From: Paenarthrobacter nicotinovorans
Lineage (GTDB): Bacteria; Actinomycetota; Actinomycetes; Actinomycetales; Micrococcaceae
Reading direction: 5' to 3'
Assembly: GCF_021919345.1 (NCBI RefSeq)
Contig: NZ_CP089293.1
Coordinates: 2,604,001 to 2,668,000 of the forward strand
DNA: 64,000 bases
In this document: positions 18,050 to 26,615 of the stretch, in pieces
Position numbering within the stretch: position 1 is the first letter of the stretch
How the letters are laid out: each line of letters begins with the position of its first letter
Notes under the pieces: generated by a model
Seen by the model: the letters and a program-made list of their open reading frames with translations, nothing else
The model's database searches: none
What the model was told of the DNA's origin: nothing
Position numbers and translations under genes: made by a program

Positions 18050-18451
18050 TCATCGGGCCACCAGGATCAGCACCGCGAAGGCGAACGCTGCCACGGCTAC
18101 CACTATGGTCATGAATAACATCACCCGTGAGAAAGGCAGTGCCTGGTCCTGCCGCATCGCTGCTTCCATCTGGCCCCACCGGCGGTAGGACAGTGCCGCC
18201 AGGCCGGCCCCTACGAGGGCCAGCAGGACGCATAAAACCAGCCGGACGGGCGTCGGCGCGATATTCGGCGCCAACTGATCTACGGCCACAGCGCCGGCAA
18301 GCAGAGCCAGCGAAGTGCGGATCCAGGCCAGGAAAGTACGCTCATTCGCCATCGAAAACCTGTAGTCAGGTGTTTTACCTGTTCGTCGCCAAGCAGGTTC
18401 ACGCACGTTATCTCTCCAAGTTTTCGCAGTGCCGGACAGCTTCCCCACCAT
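18050..18451 (-). CDS. DUF202 (YidH-like) membrane protein
   Basis: A 133-residue protein with a basic N-terminus of about 30 residues, then the DUF202 core FSMANERTFLAWIRT and three hydrophobic segments. YidH-type proteins often occur in tandem with a second DUF202 gene, as here. It is divergent from the ADP-ribosylglycohydrolase gene with only 36 bases between starts. The ribosome-binding site (GAGG, about ten bases upstream) is mediocre. Confidence 0.8.
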   Translation of the reverse strand: MVGKLSGTAKTWRDNVREPAWRRTGKTPDYRFSMANERTFLAWIRTSLALLAGAVAVDQLAPNIAPTPVRLVLCVLLALVGAGLAALSYRRWGQMEAAMRQDQALPFSRVMLFMTIVVAVAAFAFAVLILVAR

Positions 18452-18475
18452 ATCAGCGGGGCCTCACGGGCACGG

Positions 18476-18487
18476 TAAGTTACTGGC
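18476..18487 (+). promoter_or_regulatory. Leaderless -10 element of the ADP-ribosylglycohydrolase gene
   Basis: TAAGTT at 18476-18481 is followed by six bases and then the ATG at 18488. It matches the TANNNT-N6-ATG geometry of actinobacterial leaderless genes. Confidence 0.6.
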
Positions 18488-19558
18488 ATGAGTGTTGAAG
18501 CTACTTCCCCCGCCACGCCGTCCTTCAAGTCCCGTGTCTACGGCTCCCTTTTGGGCGGGGCCCTGGGCGATTCCCTGGGATACGCCGTCGAGTTTGACTC
18601 CATCGCGGCGATTCGGGCACGCTACGGCTCCGCGGGACTGACCTCGTTTGAACAGCTCGACGGCGGCAGCCACTTTTCGGACGACACCCAGATGACGCTG
18701 TACACGGTGGATGGTCTGGTGGAGGCGCTCGAATGGGCGAACGATGGAGTGGCGGCAGACGAGATCGCCTGCCTGTGGCTTGCCTACCTGCGCTGGCTTG
18801 CGACGCAGGACGTTGCGGTTTCCTCGTCAGCGCCCGTCCCGCAGCCCCGGTGGATCGATGCCCAGGCTGTGCTCCGGCACCGGCGGGCTCCGGGCAACGC
18901 CTGCCTCAGTGGCCTGGCCTCGGGCGAGATGGGAACGGTGGCGCGGCCGGTGAATCCTGAGTCCAAAGGATGCGGCACAGTAATGCGTTCGGCGCCGTTC
19001 GGCCTGATCCCCCACATCTCCCGGGACGCCGTCTACAAACTCAGTTCCGACGCAGCCTCGTTGACCCACGGACACCCTTCAGCACGGCTAAGCGCGGCCG
19101 CCTTCAGCCTGCTGATCCATCACATTGTTGCCGGCAGCGATGTCCGGGACGCAGCCAAGGAAGCCCTCGCATATGTGAACAACGTCCCCACCAAGGCCCC
19201 GGAGCTCTCCGAGAGCCTTGAAGCCGCGTTGCAGTTGTCCGCCCGGAACACAGTATTGAGCCCGGAAGAGCTGACCGCAGCGCTCGGTGAGGGGTGGGTT
19301 GCCGAGGAGGCACTCGCCGTCGGGCTTTACGCCGTTCTGGCTACCAGCGGCGGGGACCCCGCCGAGCACTTCCGCAATGCTGTGGCGGTTGCCGTAAACC
19401 ACAGCGGCGACAGCGACTCCACAGGCTCCATCGCAGGAAACATCCTGGGCGCCTTTTATGGTGAAGAGTGCCTTCCCGCGGACTGGCTGGAAGCACTGGA
19501 AGCCCCCGAGGTCATTCGCGGCATGGCGGACAGGCTGCTTGCCGTGACCACCGGCTGA
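18488..19558 (+). CDS. ADP-ribosylglycohydrolase family protein
   Basis: A 356-residue member of the ADP-ribosyl-glycohydrolase (DraG/ARH) family, which removes ADP-ribose from proteins or small molecules. The N-terminal GGALGDSLGYAVEF and the metal motif SDDTQMT (about 63) are present, and the C-terminal metal site NHSGDSDSTGSIAGN is complete near residue 305. No ADP-ribosyltransferase gene is visible nearby, so the substrate is open. It is convergent with the DUF4395 gene, with six bases between stops. Confidence 0.9.
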   Translation: MSVEATSPATPSFKSRVYGSLLGGALGDSLGYAVEFDSIAAIRARYGSAGLTSFEQLDGGSHFSDDTQMTLYTVDGLVEALEWANDGVAADEIACLWLAYLRWLATQDVAVSSSAPVPQPRWIDAQAVLRHRRAPGNACLSGLASGEMGTVARPVNPESKGCGTVMRSAPFGLIPHISRDAVYKLSSDAASLTHGHPSARLSAAAFSLLIHHIVAGSDVRDAAKEALAYVNNVPTKAPELSESLEAALQLSARNTVLSPEELTAALGEGWVAEEALAVGLYAVLATSGGDPAEHFRNAVAVAVNHSGDSDSTGSIAGNILGAFYGEECLPADWLEALEAPEVIRGMADRLLAVTTG

Positions 19559-19564
19559 GGGACT

Positions 19565-20113
19565 CTACGATCTGCGAACGGAGATGTCGGCGCACTCCTC
19601 GCACACGTCGGCGGGGATAAAACCCCGGCGCTGGAGGAAGCCAAAGATGGCGCAACCGAGGCAAAAGCCAGCCAGCGATTCCAGTGAGGCTGCCACGATC
19701 AACAACGCGAGCAGCACCCATGCCGCCGGCTGCAAGCCGGTGAAGAACAACACGACGGCGGCACTCGTCAAAGCTGCCCCGATGCCTTGGGCGAAGCGCT
19801 TGGGAGGACCGGGCACCAGCTTGGCACGCCCGATCCTGGGCGCCAGGACTTTGACGGACAGCAGTGCCAACGGGGAAATCCGGGGACCAAACAGGACCCG
19901 CAGCCAGAAGCCGGTCGCCAGTGCTACCAGTCCCCCACCCCAGCTGGTCAGCAGCGTCGTAACGGCAAGGATCACCACCAGGCCGGCAGTTATCCGGGCG
20001 GCGTATTCGTTGACCGGGTTGGGGAAAGCGAAGACTCTCCGCCAATCAACCCCGCCCGCCGGGGCGTTGGCAGTTTGCCGCGCCGGGGCCAGGGAAACGC
20101 TTGGCTTGCTCAT
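19565..20113 (-). CDS. DUF4395 membrane protein
   Basis: A 182-residue protein with about four hydrophobic segments. The segment FPNPVNEYAARITAG near residue 30 and the FCLGCAIFGFL segment near residue 155 are typical of DUF4395 proteins, which often occur near sulfur-transfer or thioredoxin-like genes. The C-terminal CxxC pairs (CLGC, then DVCEECAD) could bind metal or be redox-active. No function is known. Confidence 0.75.
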   Translation of the reverse strand: MSKPSVSLAPARQTANAPAGGVDWRRVFAFPNPVNEYAARITAGLVVILAVTTLLTSWGGGLVALATGFWLRVLFGPRISPLALLSVKVLAPRIGRAKLVPGPPKRFAQGIGAALTSAAVVLFFTGLQPAAWVLLALLIVAASLESLAGFCLGCAIFGFLQRRGFIPADVCEECADISVRRS

Positions 20114-20125
20114 TAGCCAAGGCTA
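20114..20125 (-). promoter_or_regulatory. Leaderless -10 element of the DUF4395 gene
   Basis: On the minus strand TAGCCT (20125-20120) is followed by six bases and the ATG at 20113. There is no separate ribosome-binding site. Confidence 0.55.
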
Positions 20126-20179
20126 GGAGTCCCGCTCCCCGGACAGGAAGCATTGTTGCGCACTATGACCCGCGGGGCC

Positions 20180-21190
20180 TTATGCGCCGCCGACCATCTG
20201 CAGGAACTCGCCCTCCGAGACGACCTCGATTTGTTGGCCCTTGGCGTGGAGTTCCAGGACCCGTTTGGCTTTGCCCGTGAGCCGTCCGGCACGAAGGTCT
20301 CCGGCCACGAAACCGTCGCCGACAATGAGAACCGTGGTCCGGGCGGTGACGCGGCTTTCGGGCCGGGCGCCCATCTCCGCGGCCCGCGATTTGGCTTCCG
20401 GCCGGGTGATCGCGAGGTCTCCGGTGAAGACCACTGTTTGCCCGAACAGGGGGTGGCCGGGCTCTGCCGCGGGGTTGGGCAGAGGATTGGGTCCTTCCTC
20501 CGGCCAGGCAGACCAGCCGCCGGCGATGCCCGGAGTGCGGTCCAGTGTTCGCTCGAAGGAGCTGCCGGTCCTGGCGGCCAACGCGGACATCGTCGCCTTG
20601 GACAATCCGAAGGCGGGGTCGAAAGCGGGCTGGCTTGGCAGGCTGAGTCCCAGGGAAAGGTAGAGCTCGGCGATGCTGTTGGCATCGTTGCGCCGTGCGA
20701 TGTCCACCAGGATCCCGGCGCATGCGCGGGCATCCTCTGCGGCGTCGTGATGGTTCACGAGCGGTACGCCGGCTTCTTCGGCCGCATACGGCAGGGAGTT
20801 CGAAACGAGTGAATAGCACCGGCGCGAAAGCATCACGGTGCAGACGTAGTCGTAGGCCGGCCCGGCGAGACCGGAGACTTCCAACCCCGACCTGATGACT
20901 CCGAGGTCGAAGGCGGCGTTGTGTGCGGCCAGGATATCGCCGCCGATGAACGCGCCGATTTCGGGGAACAGCTCACCGAACCTGGGCTGGCCCGCTACGT
21001 CCTCGGCACGGATGCCGTGGATGCGGGTGTTGTGGAACTCAAAATGATCGTGGTTCTCCGGGGGACGCATCAGCCAGGAGGCTTCCTCCACAACAACCCC
21101 GTTGCGGACCTTGCTGAGACCCACTGAACAGGGCGACCCCCTGAAGCCGTTGGCTGTTTCAAAGTCGATCGCCGTAAAGTCCAATGCCAC
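20180..21190 (-). CDS. DEDDh 3'-5' exonuclease with C-terminal BRCT domain
   Basis: A 336-residue protein combining a DnaQ-like exonuclease domain (about 1-170) with a BRCT domain (about 248-330, starting GQTVVFTGDL). Exonuclease motif I is AIDFETAN, motif II is LAAHNAAFD and motif III is HHDAAEDARA (H-x4-D). The combination resembles DNA polymerase III epsilon-type proteins of Gram-positive bacteria that act in repair rather than in the replicase. The BRCT half resembles that of NAD-dependent ligases. The GTG at 21190 is supported by a TAATCT box six bases upstream. Confidence 0.88.
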   Translation of the reverse strand: MALDFTAIDFETANGFRGSPCSVGLSKVRNGVVVEEASWLMRPPENHDHFEFHNTRIHGIRAEDVAGQPRFGELFPEIGAFIGGDILAAHNAAFDLGVIRSGLEVSGLAGPAYDYVCTVMLSRRCYSLVSNSLPYAAEEAGVPLVNHHDAAEDARACAGILVDIARRNDANSIAELYLSLGLSLPSQPAFDPAFGLSKATMSALAARTGSSFERTLDRTPGIAGGWSAWPEEGPNPLPNPAAEPGHPLFGQTVVFTGDLAITRPEAKSRAAEMGARPESRVTARTTVLIVGDGFVAGDLRAGRLTGKAKRVLELHAKGQQIEVVSEGEFLQMVGGA

Positions 21191-21202
21191 TGGACAAGAT
21201 TA
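21191..21202 (-). promoter_or_regulatory. Leaderless -10 element of the exonuclease-BRCT gene
   Basis: On the minus strand TAATCT (21202-21197) is followed by six bases and then the GTG at 21190. Confidence 0.6.
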
Positions 21203-21209
21203 CAGCCGG

Positions 21210-21247
21210 AAAAGGCCGCCCCTGCCGATTTCGACGGCGGGGCGGCC
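21210..21247 (-). terminator. Intrinsic terminator of the GntR/ABC exporter operon
   Basis: A 9-base perfect GC-rich stem (21239-21247 with 21214-21222) is extended by GCCG/CGGC around a 7-base loop. Read on the minus strand it is followed directly by TTTT. It lies about 50 bases after the permease stop at 21299 and just before the next minus-strand promoter. Confidence 0.8.
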
Positions 21248-21298
21248 ACTTGCACCGCTAATGTGGGGAACGCTACATCGTGTTGCTTACCGTGTTGC

Positions 21299-21985
21299 CT
21301 AAGGTGTGGCGTGGCGAAGAGTGGCGTAGGAGCCGGCTGCGAGTGCCACGCACAACAATGCCATCCACCCGCTGACGCTCAGTGGGGTCTGCTGGGCCGT
21401 CCAGCTTCCCACTGCGCCCCACCATCCCAGCAGGGTTGCCAGCGCAGCCAGGCCGATGAGGGCCACCGCCGTTCCCAGCGTTGATACCAGAGTTCCGGTT
21501 GTCCCCCAGCGCTTGAAGATGGTGGCGAACCAGAACCCGATGATGAACATGAACATCATCACCACGAAGAAGAAGGCCGCTGTTGAGTACCAAGGCCCGT
21601 CCGTGACCCACGGAATCTTGAAGAAGTAGCCATAGACACCCCAACCGTTCGTTGCCCCTTCAATGGCACCACCCAGGAGATAAAGGCCTGTCATGCCAAG
21701 AGCGATGAGCGAGAAGAGCCCCACAGTACCCAGGTAGAAAGCCCGACGACTGATGCTCAGTCCCTGGGAGAACGGGAACACCAAGGTCATGCTCTGGATT
21801 CCGAGCACCAGGAAGTACCACAAGGGGGCTTGGCTTCCACCGCCGTATTTGCCCTCGTTGACGGGAATAAGCGCAAAGATGGCCAGCGACATCAGGAACG
21901 AAGCGGCCAGGATGGTCAGCGGCCATCCAATGTAGGTCCACTTGTTGATCAGTTGCATCCGGGCAACCGCTAGTGTTCTGCTCAT
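21299..21985 (-). CDS. ABC exporter permease subunit
   Basis: A 228-residue membrane protein with about six hydrophobic segments, no binding-protein partner and no hydrophilic domain. It is coupled to the upstream ATPase gene by a 4-base overlap (ATGA). The order GntR regulator, ATPase, permease is that of YtrA-type exporter operons induced by cell-envelope stress. The substrate is unknown. Confidence 0.85.
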   Translation of the reverse strand: MSRTLAVARMQLINKWTYIGWPLTILAASFLMSLAIFALIPVNEGKYGGGSQAPLWYFLVLGIQSMTLVFPFSQGLSISRRAFYLGTVGLFSLIALGMTGLYLLGGAIEGATNGWGVYGYFFKIPWVTDGPWYSTAAFFFVVMMFMFIIGFWFATIFKRWGTTGTLVSTLGTAVALIGLAALATLLGWWGAVGSWTAQQTPLSVSGWMALLCVALAAGSYATLRHATP

Positions 21986-22914
21986 CGCTTTGCCTCCAAC
22001 GCGTCGTCTGCGAACTCCTGGGCACCCTGTCCCTTGGTGCCGGCTCCGGCCATGGTTTTGCGAACCACCAACTGCTGCAGGGATACGGGCGAGAGTTCAA
22101 GCCCCAGCTCCTGCGCTTCCGCGCGTTCGCGGCTGTTGAGCGTCTCGTCCACAGTCACCGAGGCCAGGGAACCGAGGGTTTCGCGATGAAGGATCTTCCG
22201 GCCGGAGAGGAAAGAGTCCACCTTGTCCGCGGAACCGGAAACAGTCACGGCGGAACCACGGATGTCCTCCGCGTCCGCGTTCATGATGATCCGGCCCCGA
22301 TCGATAACAACTACGTGTTCCAGAAGGTTGGCTACCTCATCGATCAGGTGGGAGGACAGGATGATGGTTCGCGGATGTTCCGCGTAGTCCTCCACCAACC
22401 GGTCATAGAACAATTGCCGGGCTACGGCGTCGAGTCCCAAGTACGGCTCGTCGAAGAACGTCAGTTCTGCGCGTGAGGCAAGGCCGATGATGACTCCTAC
22501 GGCGGACAGCTGGCCGCGGGAGAGCTTTTTGATTCGTCTCTTGACGGGGAGCTGGAAGTCCTCAGCCAGCCGGTCCGCGAACTTCTGGTCCCAGTTCCTG
22601 TAGAACAGCGCGGCGGAGCGGAAGGCGTGCCTGGGCTGGAAGTCATCCGGGTATTTTTGGGACTCTCGGATGAAACAGATACGGGACAGCACAGAGTCGT
22701 CCTCGTAAGCGCCGGAGCCGAAGACGAGGGCTTCGCCCGAACTCGCGAAGGCCTGGGCCGTAAGGACGGACATCAAGGTGGTCTTGCCGGCGCCATTACG
22801 TCCGAGCAAGCCGTAGATGCGGTTGGCCGGGAGGCTCAGGTTGACGTTGTCCAGCGCGTTGAGATCCTTGTATTTCTTGAACAGGTTACGGGCCTCGACG
22901 ACGGTATCGCTCAC
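21982..22914 (-). CDS. ABC exporter ATPase, YtrB-like
   Basis: A 310-residue nucleotide-binding protein. Walker A GRNGAGKTTLM lies near residue 40, and the signature is the variant LSRGQ. Walker B is ELTFFDEPYLGLD and the switch region is IILSSHLIDE. The C-terminal 80 residues form an accessory domain common in exporter ATPases. It overlaps the GntR gene and the permease gene by four bases each. Confidence 0.9.
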   Translation of the reverse strand: MSDTVVEARNLFKKYKDLNALDNVNLSLPANRIYGLLGRNGAGKTTLMSVLTAQAFASSGEALVFGSGAYEDDSVLSRICFIRESQKYPDDFQPRHAFRSAALFYRNWDQKFADRLAEDFQLPVKRRIKKLSRGQLSAVGVIIGLASRAELTFFDEPYLGLDAVARQLFYDRLVEDYAEHPRTIILSSHLIDEVANLLEHVVVIDRGRIIMNADAEDIRGSAVTVSGSADKVDSFLSGRKILHRETLGSLASVTVDETLNSRERAEAQELGLELSPVSLQQLVVRKTMAGAGTKGQGAQEFADDALEAKR

Positions 22915-23321
22915 AGGGCCGCGCTCCTTTCCTTGTCCGTTCCGGAGTCAGGTGCGAGTCCGGAACTGCGTTCAATCATGGTGTTCAGCTGCTCCTTCGA
23001 GATCCCCAGCTTTCGGGCTTCCAGTGCCAGCGGCTTGACGTATTGTTCGAAGAATTCCTCGGTGCGCCGCGCTATCACGTTGGCGCGCGCCCCTGTCGCC
23101 ACGAACATCCCTATCCCCCTGCGTTTGTAGAGAATTCCTGAATCCACCAGCACGTTGACGCCCTTGGCTGCCGTTGCCGGATTAATACGGTGGAAAGCTG
23201 CGAACTCATTGGTGGAAGGCACTTGGGATTCCTCGGCCAGGCTGCCGTCCACGATTCCGTTCTCGATGAGTTCGGCGATCTGCATGAAGATCGGTTTGCT
23301 GTCATCGATCATGAGCAACAC
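22911..23321 (-). CDS. GntR-family regulator, YtrA subfamily
   Basis: A 136-residue regulator with an N-terminal winged helix (IFMQIAELIENGIVDGSL, then QVPSTNEFAAFHRINPATAAKG) and a short C-terminal dimerisation tail, the compact form typical of YtrA-type repressors. The start is ambiguous among GTG 23321, TTG 23318 and ATG 23312 (MIDDSK); GAGG lies 4 to 13 bases upstream. It probably represses its own operon through the inverted repeat at 23329-23352. Confidence 0.88.
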   Translation of the reverse strand: MLLMIDDSKPIFMQIAELIENGIVDGSLAEESQVPSTNEFAAFHRINPATAAKGVNVLVDSGILYKRRGIGMFVATGARANVIARRTEEFFEQYVKPLALEARKLGISKEQLNTMIERSSGLAPDSGTDKERSAAL

Positions 23322-23328
23322 CGCCTCA

Positions 23329-23379
23329 TTGGTTCATTACTCATGTAACTAACCATACAACCGCCGAAGTTTGAGTCAA
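23329..23379 (-). promoter_or_regulatory. Promoter and candidate operator of the GntR/ABC operon
   Basis: On the minus strand TTGACT (23379-23374), a 16-base spacer and TATGGT (23357-23352) make a good sigma-A promoter, with a start point expected near 23345. An inverted repeat TTAGTT-N12-AACCAA (23352-23329) begins at the edge of the -10 and covers the expected start point. That is where an autorepressor would bind. Confidence 0.6.
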
Positions 23380-23414
23380 GACTTTCGCCGAAAAAGACGA
23401 CGACGGCCGTCCAG

Positions 23415-23426
23415 TAGGCTTGTTGG
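23415..23426 (+). promoter_or_regulatory. Leaderless -10 element of the DedA gene
   Basis: TAGGCT at 23415-23420 is followed by six bases and the GTG at 23427. No Shine-Dalgarno sequence precedes this GTG. Confidence 0.55.
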
Positions 23427-24206
23427 GTGATCTTTTCTGCGATGAGCGACCTTGCCGTATCCACTTTCGGGGGTGCAGGACCGGTGCAGCCCTCCATGGC
23501 TTCGTTCCTGCCCGACTGGCTCAACCCCCAGATCTTCCTGGCCGATCCTGCCCTGGCACCGTGGGTTGTACTCCTCGTGTGCGGCATCGTCTTTGCGGAG
23601 ACGGGCCTGCTGGTGGGCTTCTTCCTGCCCGGCGACTCAATGCTGTTTACCGCGGGCCTGCTGGTTGCCACGGATACAATCAAGTTCAACATCTGGGCCC
23701 TGGCCGGCCTGATCATCGTCTCCGCGATCATCGGCAACCAGACGGGCTACCTCATCGGTTCCAAGGCCGGTCCAGCGATTTTCAACCGTCCGGACTCAAA
23801 GCTCTTCAAGAAAGAGAACGTCGAGAGCGCCCACGCCTTCTTCGAGAAGCACGGCGGGAAAGCGTTGATCCTGGCGCGGTTCGTCCCCATCATCCGCACG
23901 TTCGTCCCCGTCATTGTGGGCGTTGCCCAGATGGACAAGCGCAAGTTCTTCATCTTCAACGTCATCGGCGCAGTGCTGTGGGGCGGCGGCGTCACGTTCC
24001 TGGGTTACGTTCTGGGCGATCGTATCCCCTGGGTCAGCAAGAACCTGGACATCATCTTCATTGTCATCGTGCTGATCTCCGTCATCCCGGTCATCATCGA
24101 GGTCACCCGCGGCTTTGTGGCGAAGCGTAAAGCCGCAGCCGAAGGGACGGACCCGGTGGAGGAATTCATCGAAGAACATGACGGTGGGAAGCACGGCGAG
24201 CACTAA
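23427..24206 (+). CDS. DedA-family membrane protein
   Basis: A 259-residue DedA/SNARE-associated family protein. Members flip undecaprenyl phosphate or phospholipids and support envelope homeostasis. The core FAETGLLVGFFLPGDSMLFTA (first conserved block, near residue 55) and RFVPIIRTFVPVIVG (second block, near 155) are intact. The C-terminus is hydrophilic and acidic, ending in a His/Glu-rich tail. GTG 23427 fits a leaderless transcript; ATG 23442 is the alternative start. Confidence 0.9.
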   Translation: MIFSAMSDLAVSTFGGAGPVQPSMASFLPDWLNPQIFLADPALAPWVVLLVCGIVFAETGLLVGFFLPGDSMLFTAGLLVATDTIKFNIWALAGLIIVSAIIGNQTGYLIGSKAGPAIFNRPDSKLFKKENVESAHAFFEKHGGKALILARFVPIIRTFVPVIVGVAQMDKRKFFIFNVIGAVLWGGGVTFLGYVLGDRIPWVSKNLDIIFIVIVLISVIPVIIEVTRGFVAKRKAAAEGTDPVEEFIEEHDGGKHGEH

Positions 24207-24240
24207 GGCTCCCGCAGCGCCACAGCAAAAGCTTCACAGC

Positions 24241-24280
24241 AAAGAAGAGGCACCACGCGAACGCGGGGTGCCTCTTCTTT
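24241..24280. terminator. Bidirectional intrinsic terminator
   Basis: A perfect 14-base inverted repeat (24241-24254 and 24267-24280) with arms AAAGAAGAGGCACC and its complement encloses an 11-base loop. It lies between the convergent DedA and rdgB genes. A-rich and T-rich arm ends give U-tracts in both directions. Confidence 0.85.
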
Positions 24281-24306
24281 GACGGCTGCACAGTCAGCCG
24301 ATGACG

Positions 24307-24978
24307 TTACTGCTGCGTCGGCGTCGCGGTCCCGGAAAGAGCAGCGATGACCGCAGGCAGCAAAGCCCGGAACGCTTGGCCACGATGGCTGATGGCGTTC
24401 TTTTCCTCGGAGCTCAGCTCGGCGCAGCTGCGATCCATGCCGGCAGGTTGCAGCACAGGATCGTAACCGAAGCCCCCTTCACCGCGGGGCTCACGAAGAA
24501 GCGTCCCCTCCAGCTGGCCGTACTCCACGGTCTCGTGGGCGATGCCATCCGTCCCCGGGACAGCCAGGGCCGCGGCGCACACGAACGCTGCCCCACGGAA
24601 CTGGTCCGGAACATCGGACAGTTGTGCCAACAGCAGGTTCAGGTTGCCGGTGTCGTCGCCGTGCCGGCCCGACCAGCGGGCAGAAAAGATCCCGGGTGCG
24701 CCGCCCAGGACATCCACTGCCAGCCCGGAGTCGTCGGCGATGGCAACCAAGCCGGTCGCTTCGGCCACGGCACGGGCCTTGAGCAGCGAATTCTCGGCAA
24801 AGGTGACGCCGGTTTCTGCCACGTCGGGGGCACCCGCTGCGGCGGCATCCACCACTTGGGTATCGACGTCGAGGCCCGGCACCTGGCCCCGCAGCAGTTC
24901 ACGGAGTTCCTTCAGCTTGCCCTTGTTGTGCGTGGCGAGAACGAGGCGGGGGCCGATGGCCGCTGAAGCGGCGCTCAC
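24307..24978 (-). CDS. rdgB: Non-canonical purine NTP pyrophosphatase (RdgB/HAM1)
   Basis: A 223-residue house-cleaning enzyme that hydrolyses dITP, XTP and similar nucleotides to monophosphates. The motifs [36 protein letters not shown] and [12 protein letters not shown] are all present. It starts with GTG at 24978 and overlaps the rph stop by four bases. The order murI-MBL-rph-rdgB is conserved in actinobacteria. Confidence 0.95.
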   Translation of the reverse strand: MSAASAAIGPRLVLATHNKGKLKELRELLRGQVPGLDVDTQVVDAAAAGAPDVAETGVTFAENSLLKARAVAEATGLVAIADDSGLAVDVLGGAPGIFSARWSGRHGDDTGNLNLLLAQLSDVPDQFRGAAFVCAAALAVPGTDGIAHETVEYGQLEGTLLREPRGEGGFGYDPVLQPAGMDRSCAELSSEEKNAISHRGQAFRALLPAVIAALSGTATPTQQ

Positions 24979-25733
24979 GGAGCTTCCGCCAGCGTTTCGC
25001 GCTGGATGGCGGCGAGTTGGGTTGTGCCCAGCAGCGCAAGGTCGAGAAGGGCATTGAGTTCGTCGCGGTCGAACGGAGCACCTTCCGCGGTGCCCTGGAC
25101 CTCGACGAATTTGCCCGAGCCTGTAACGACGACGTTCATGTCGGTCTCCGCGCGGACGTCTTCAACGTAGGGCAGGTCCAGCATGGGGACACCGTCGATG
25201 ATGCCAACGGAAACCGCCGCAATGGTGTCCACAAGGGGCTCGGCATTGCGGGAGATGAGCTTGTTCTCCCGGGCAAAGCGGATGGCCTCGGCGAGCGCGA
25301 CGTAAGCGCCAGTGATGGCAGCGGTGCGGGTGCCGCCGTCGGCCTGCAGGACGTCGCAGTCCAGGACGATCGTGTTCTCGCCGAGTGCCTTGGTATCGAT
25401 GATGGAGCGCAGGGAGCGACCGATCAGGCGGGAGATTTCGTGGGTGCGGCCACCGATCTTGCCCTTGACGGACTCACGGTCCGAACGGGTGTTCGTGGCA
25501 CGGGGAAGCATGGCGTATTCGGCCGTCACCCAGCCGCGGCCTTCGCCCTTGAGCCAGCGTGGCACGCCCTCGGTCAGGGAAGCGGTGCACAGAACCCGGG
25601 TGTTGCCGAACTCGATCAGGGCAGAACCCTCAGCCTGCTTGGACCAGCCGCGGGTGATACTGATGGGTCGCAGTTGGTCAGGGGTCCGGCCATCGGCGCG
25701 GACGACGGGTGTGGCTGTAGCTTCAGAAGTCAT
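24975..25733 (-). CDS. rph: Ribonuclease PH
   Basis: A 252-residue phosphorolytic 3'-5' exoribonuclease that trims tRNA precursors. The N-terminus [19 protein letters not shown], the segment [18 protein letters not shown] with NTRSDRE, and the catalytic-core [16 protein letters not shown] are typical. The ATG at 25733 is supported by a TAAGCT box six bases upstream. An 84-base gap separates it from the MBL gene. Confidence 0.96.
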   Translation of the reverse strand: MTSEATATPVVRADGRTPDQLRPISITRGWSKQAEGSALIEFGNTRVLCTASLTEGVPRWLKGEGRGWVTAEYAMLPRATNTRSDRESVKGKIGGRTHEISRLIGRSLRSIIDTKALGENTIVLDCDVLQADGGTRTAAITGAYVALAEAIRFARENKLISRNAEPLVDTIAAVSVGIIDGVPMLDLPYVEDVRAETDMNVVVTGSGKFVEVQGTAEGAPFDRDELNALLDLALLGTTQLAAIQRETLAEAP

Positions 25734-25745
25734 GCTCCAAGCTTA
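25734..25745 (-). promoter_or_regulatory. Leaderless -10 element of rph-rdgB
   Basis: On the minus strand TAAGCT (25745-25740) is followed by six bases and the rph ATG at 25733. GGAG within the spacer is too close to the start to act as a normal ribosome-binding site. Confidence 0.55.
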
Positions 25746-25817
25746 GCGACGATGACGGTACTGCCACCGCCGGGCCTTGCCGGAGCGTGCGGTGGCTGCT
25801 GGATCGTGCAGTGGCTG

Positions 25818-26615
25818 CTAGATCGTGTAGTGGACTCCGGCCACGGCGACGGCGACGTCCCCGGCGAACACTGGCTTGGCCTCGGACAACACTTTTGTTT
25901 GCGACGTCCACACGGGGATGTGAGTGAGGAGAAGGCGTTTGGCTCCTGCACTCGTTGCAGCCTCGCCCGCACGCTTGCCGGTGAGGTGGACGTCCTTGAT
26001 GTCGTCGTCCCGCCCCTCTTCAAAGGCCGCCTCGCACAGGAAGAGGTCCGACCCCTTGGCGGCGTCTTCCAGTCCCTGACAGGAATCGGTGTCGCCCGAA
26101 TACGTCAGGATCTTGGTCACGGGGACACCGTCCTTGCCCGGTTCGGTGGCCGTGACGCGCAAGGCGTAGGCCTCCTCCACCGGGTGGTTCACGGCGAACG
26201 GCGTCACGGTGAAGGGACCAACAGTGACGGGCTTGAGCTCGGTCCAGTTGGTGAAATCGAATTCCTCATGCATCCCCGGGTCCAGCTCCAAACCGTAGGC
26301 CGTGGCCATCCGGTCGGCAGTGGCAGCCGGGCCCCACACGGGAAGGCGGTCCCGTCCCCAGCCGCCCGGCTTCCAGCGCACCGCGACGTGGAGGCCGCAC
26401 AGGTCCATGCAGTGGTCAGGATGCAGGTGCGTGAGGAAGATCGCGTCGATGTCTTCAAGGTCCGTGTAGCGCTGGATGGCACCCAAGGCACCGCTGCCAA
26501 GGTCCATGACGATTTTCCACTCGCGTTCGCCGTCATGGGCGGTGACGAGGTAGCACGACGCCGGCGATCCCGGTCCGGGGAAGGATCCGGTGCACCCGAC
26601 AATGGTCAGCTTCAC
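25818..26615 (-). CDS. MBL-fold hydrolase, probable Rv1339-type cyclic nucleotide phosphodiesterase
   Basis: A 265-residue metallo-beta-lactamase-fold protein. The metal motif [11 protein letters not shown] is complete, with further ligands in TYSGDTDSC and LLLTHI. The N-terminus [18 protein letters not shown] resembles ElaC/RNase Z-like MBL proteins. Its place between murI and rph matches M. tuberculosis Rv1339, reported to hydrolyse cyclic nucleotides; that function is inferred from synteny. It starts with GTG and overlaps the murI stop by four bases. Confidence 0.85.
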   Translation of the reverse strand: MKLTIVGCTGSFPGPGSPASCYLVTAHDGEREWKIVMDLGSGALGAIQRYTDLEDIDAIFLTHLHPDHCMDLCGLHVAVRWKPGGWGRDRLPVWGPAATADRMATAYGLELDPGMHEEFDFTNWTELKPVTVGPFTVTPFAVNHPVEEAYALRVTATEPGKDGVPVTKILTYSGDTDSCQGLEDAAKGSDLFLCEAAFEEGRDDDIKDVHLTGKRAGEAATSAGAKRLLLTHIPVWTSQTKVLSEAKPVFAGDVAVAVAGVHYTI

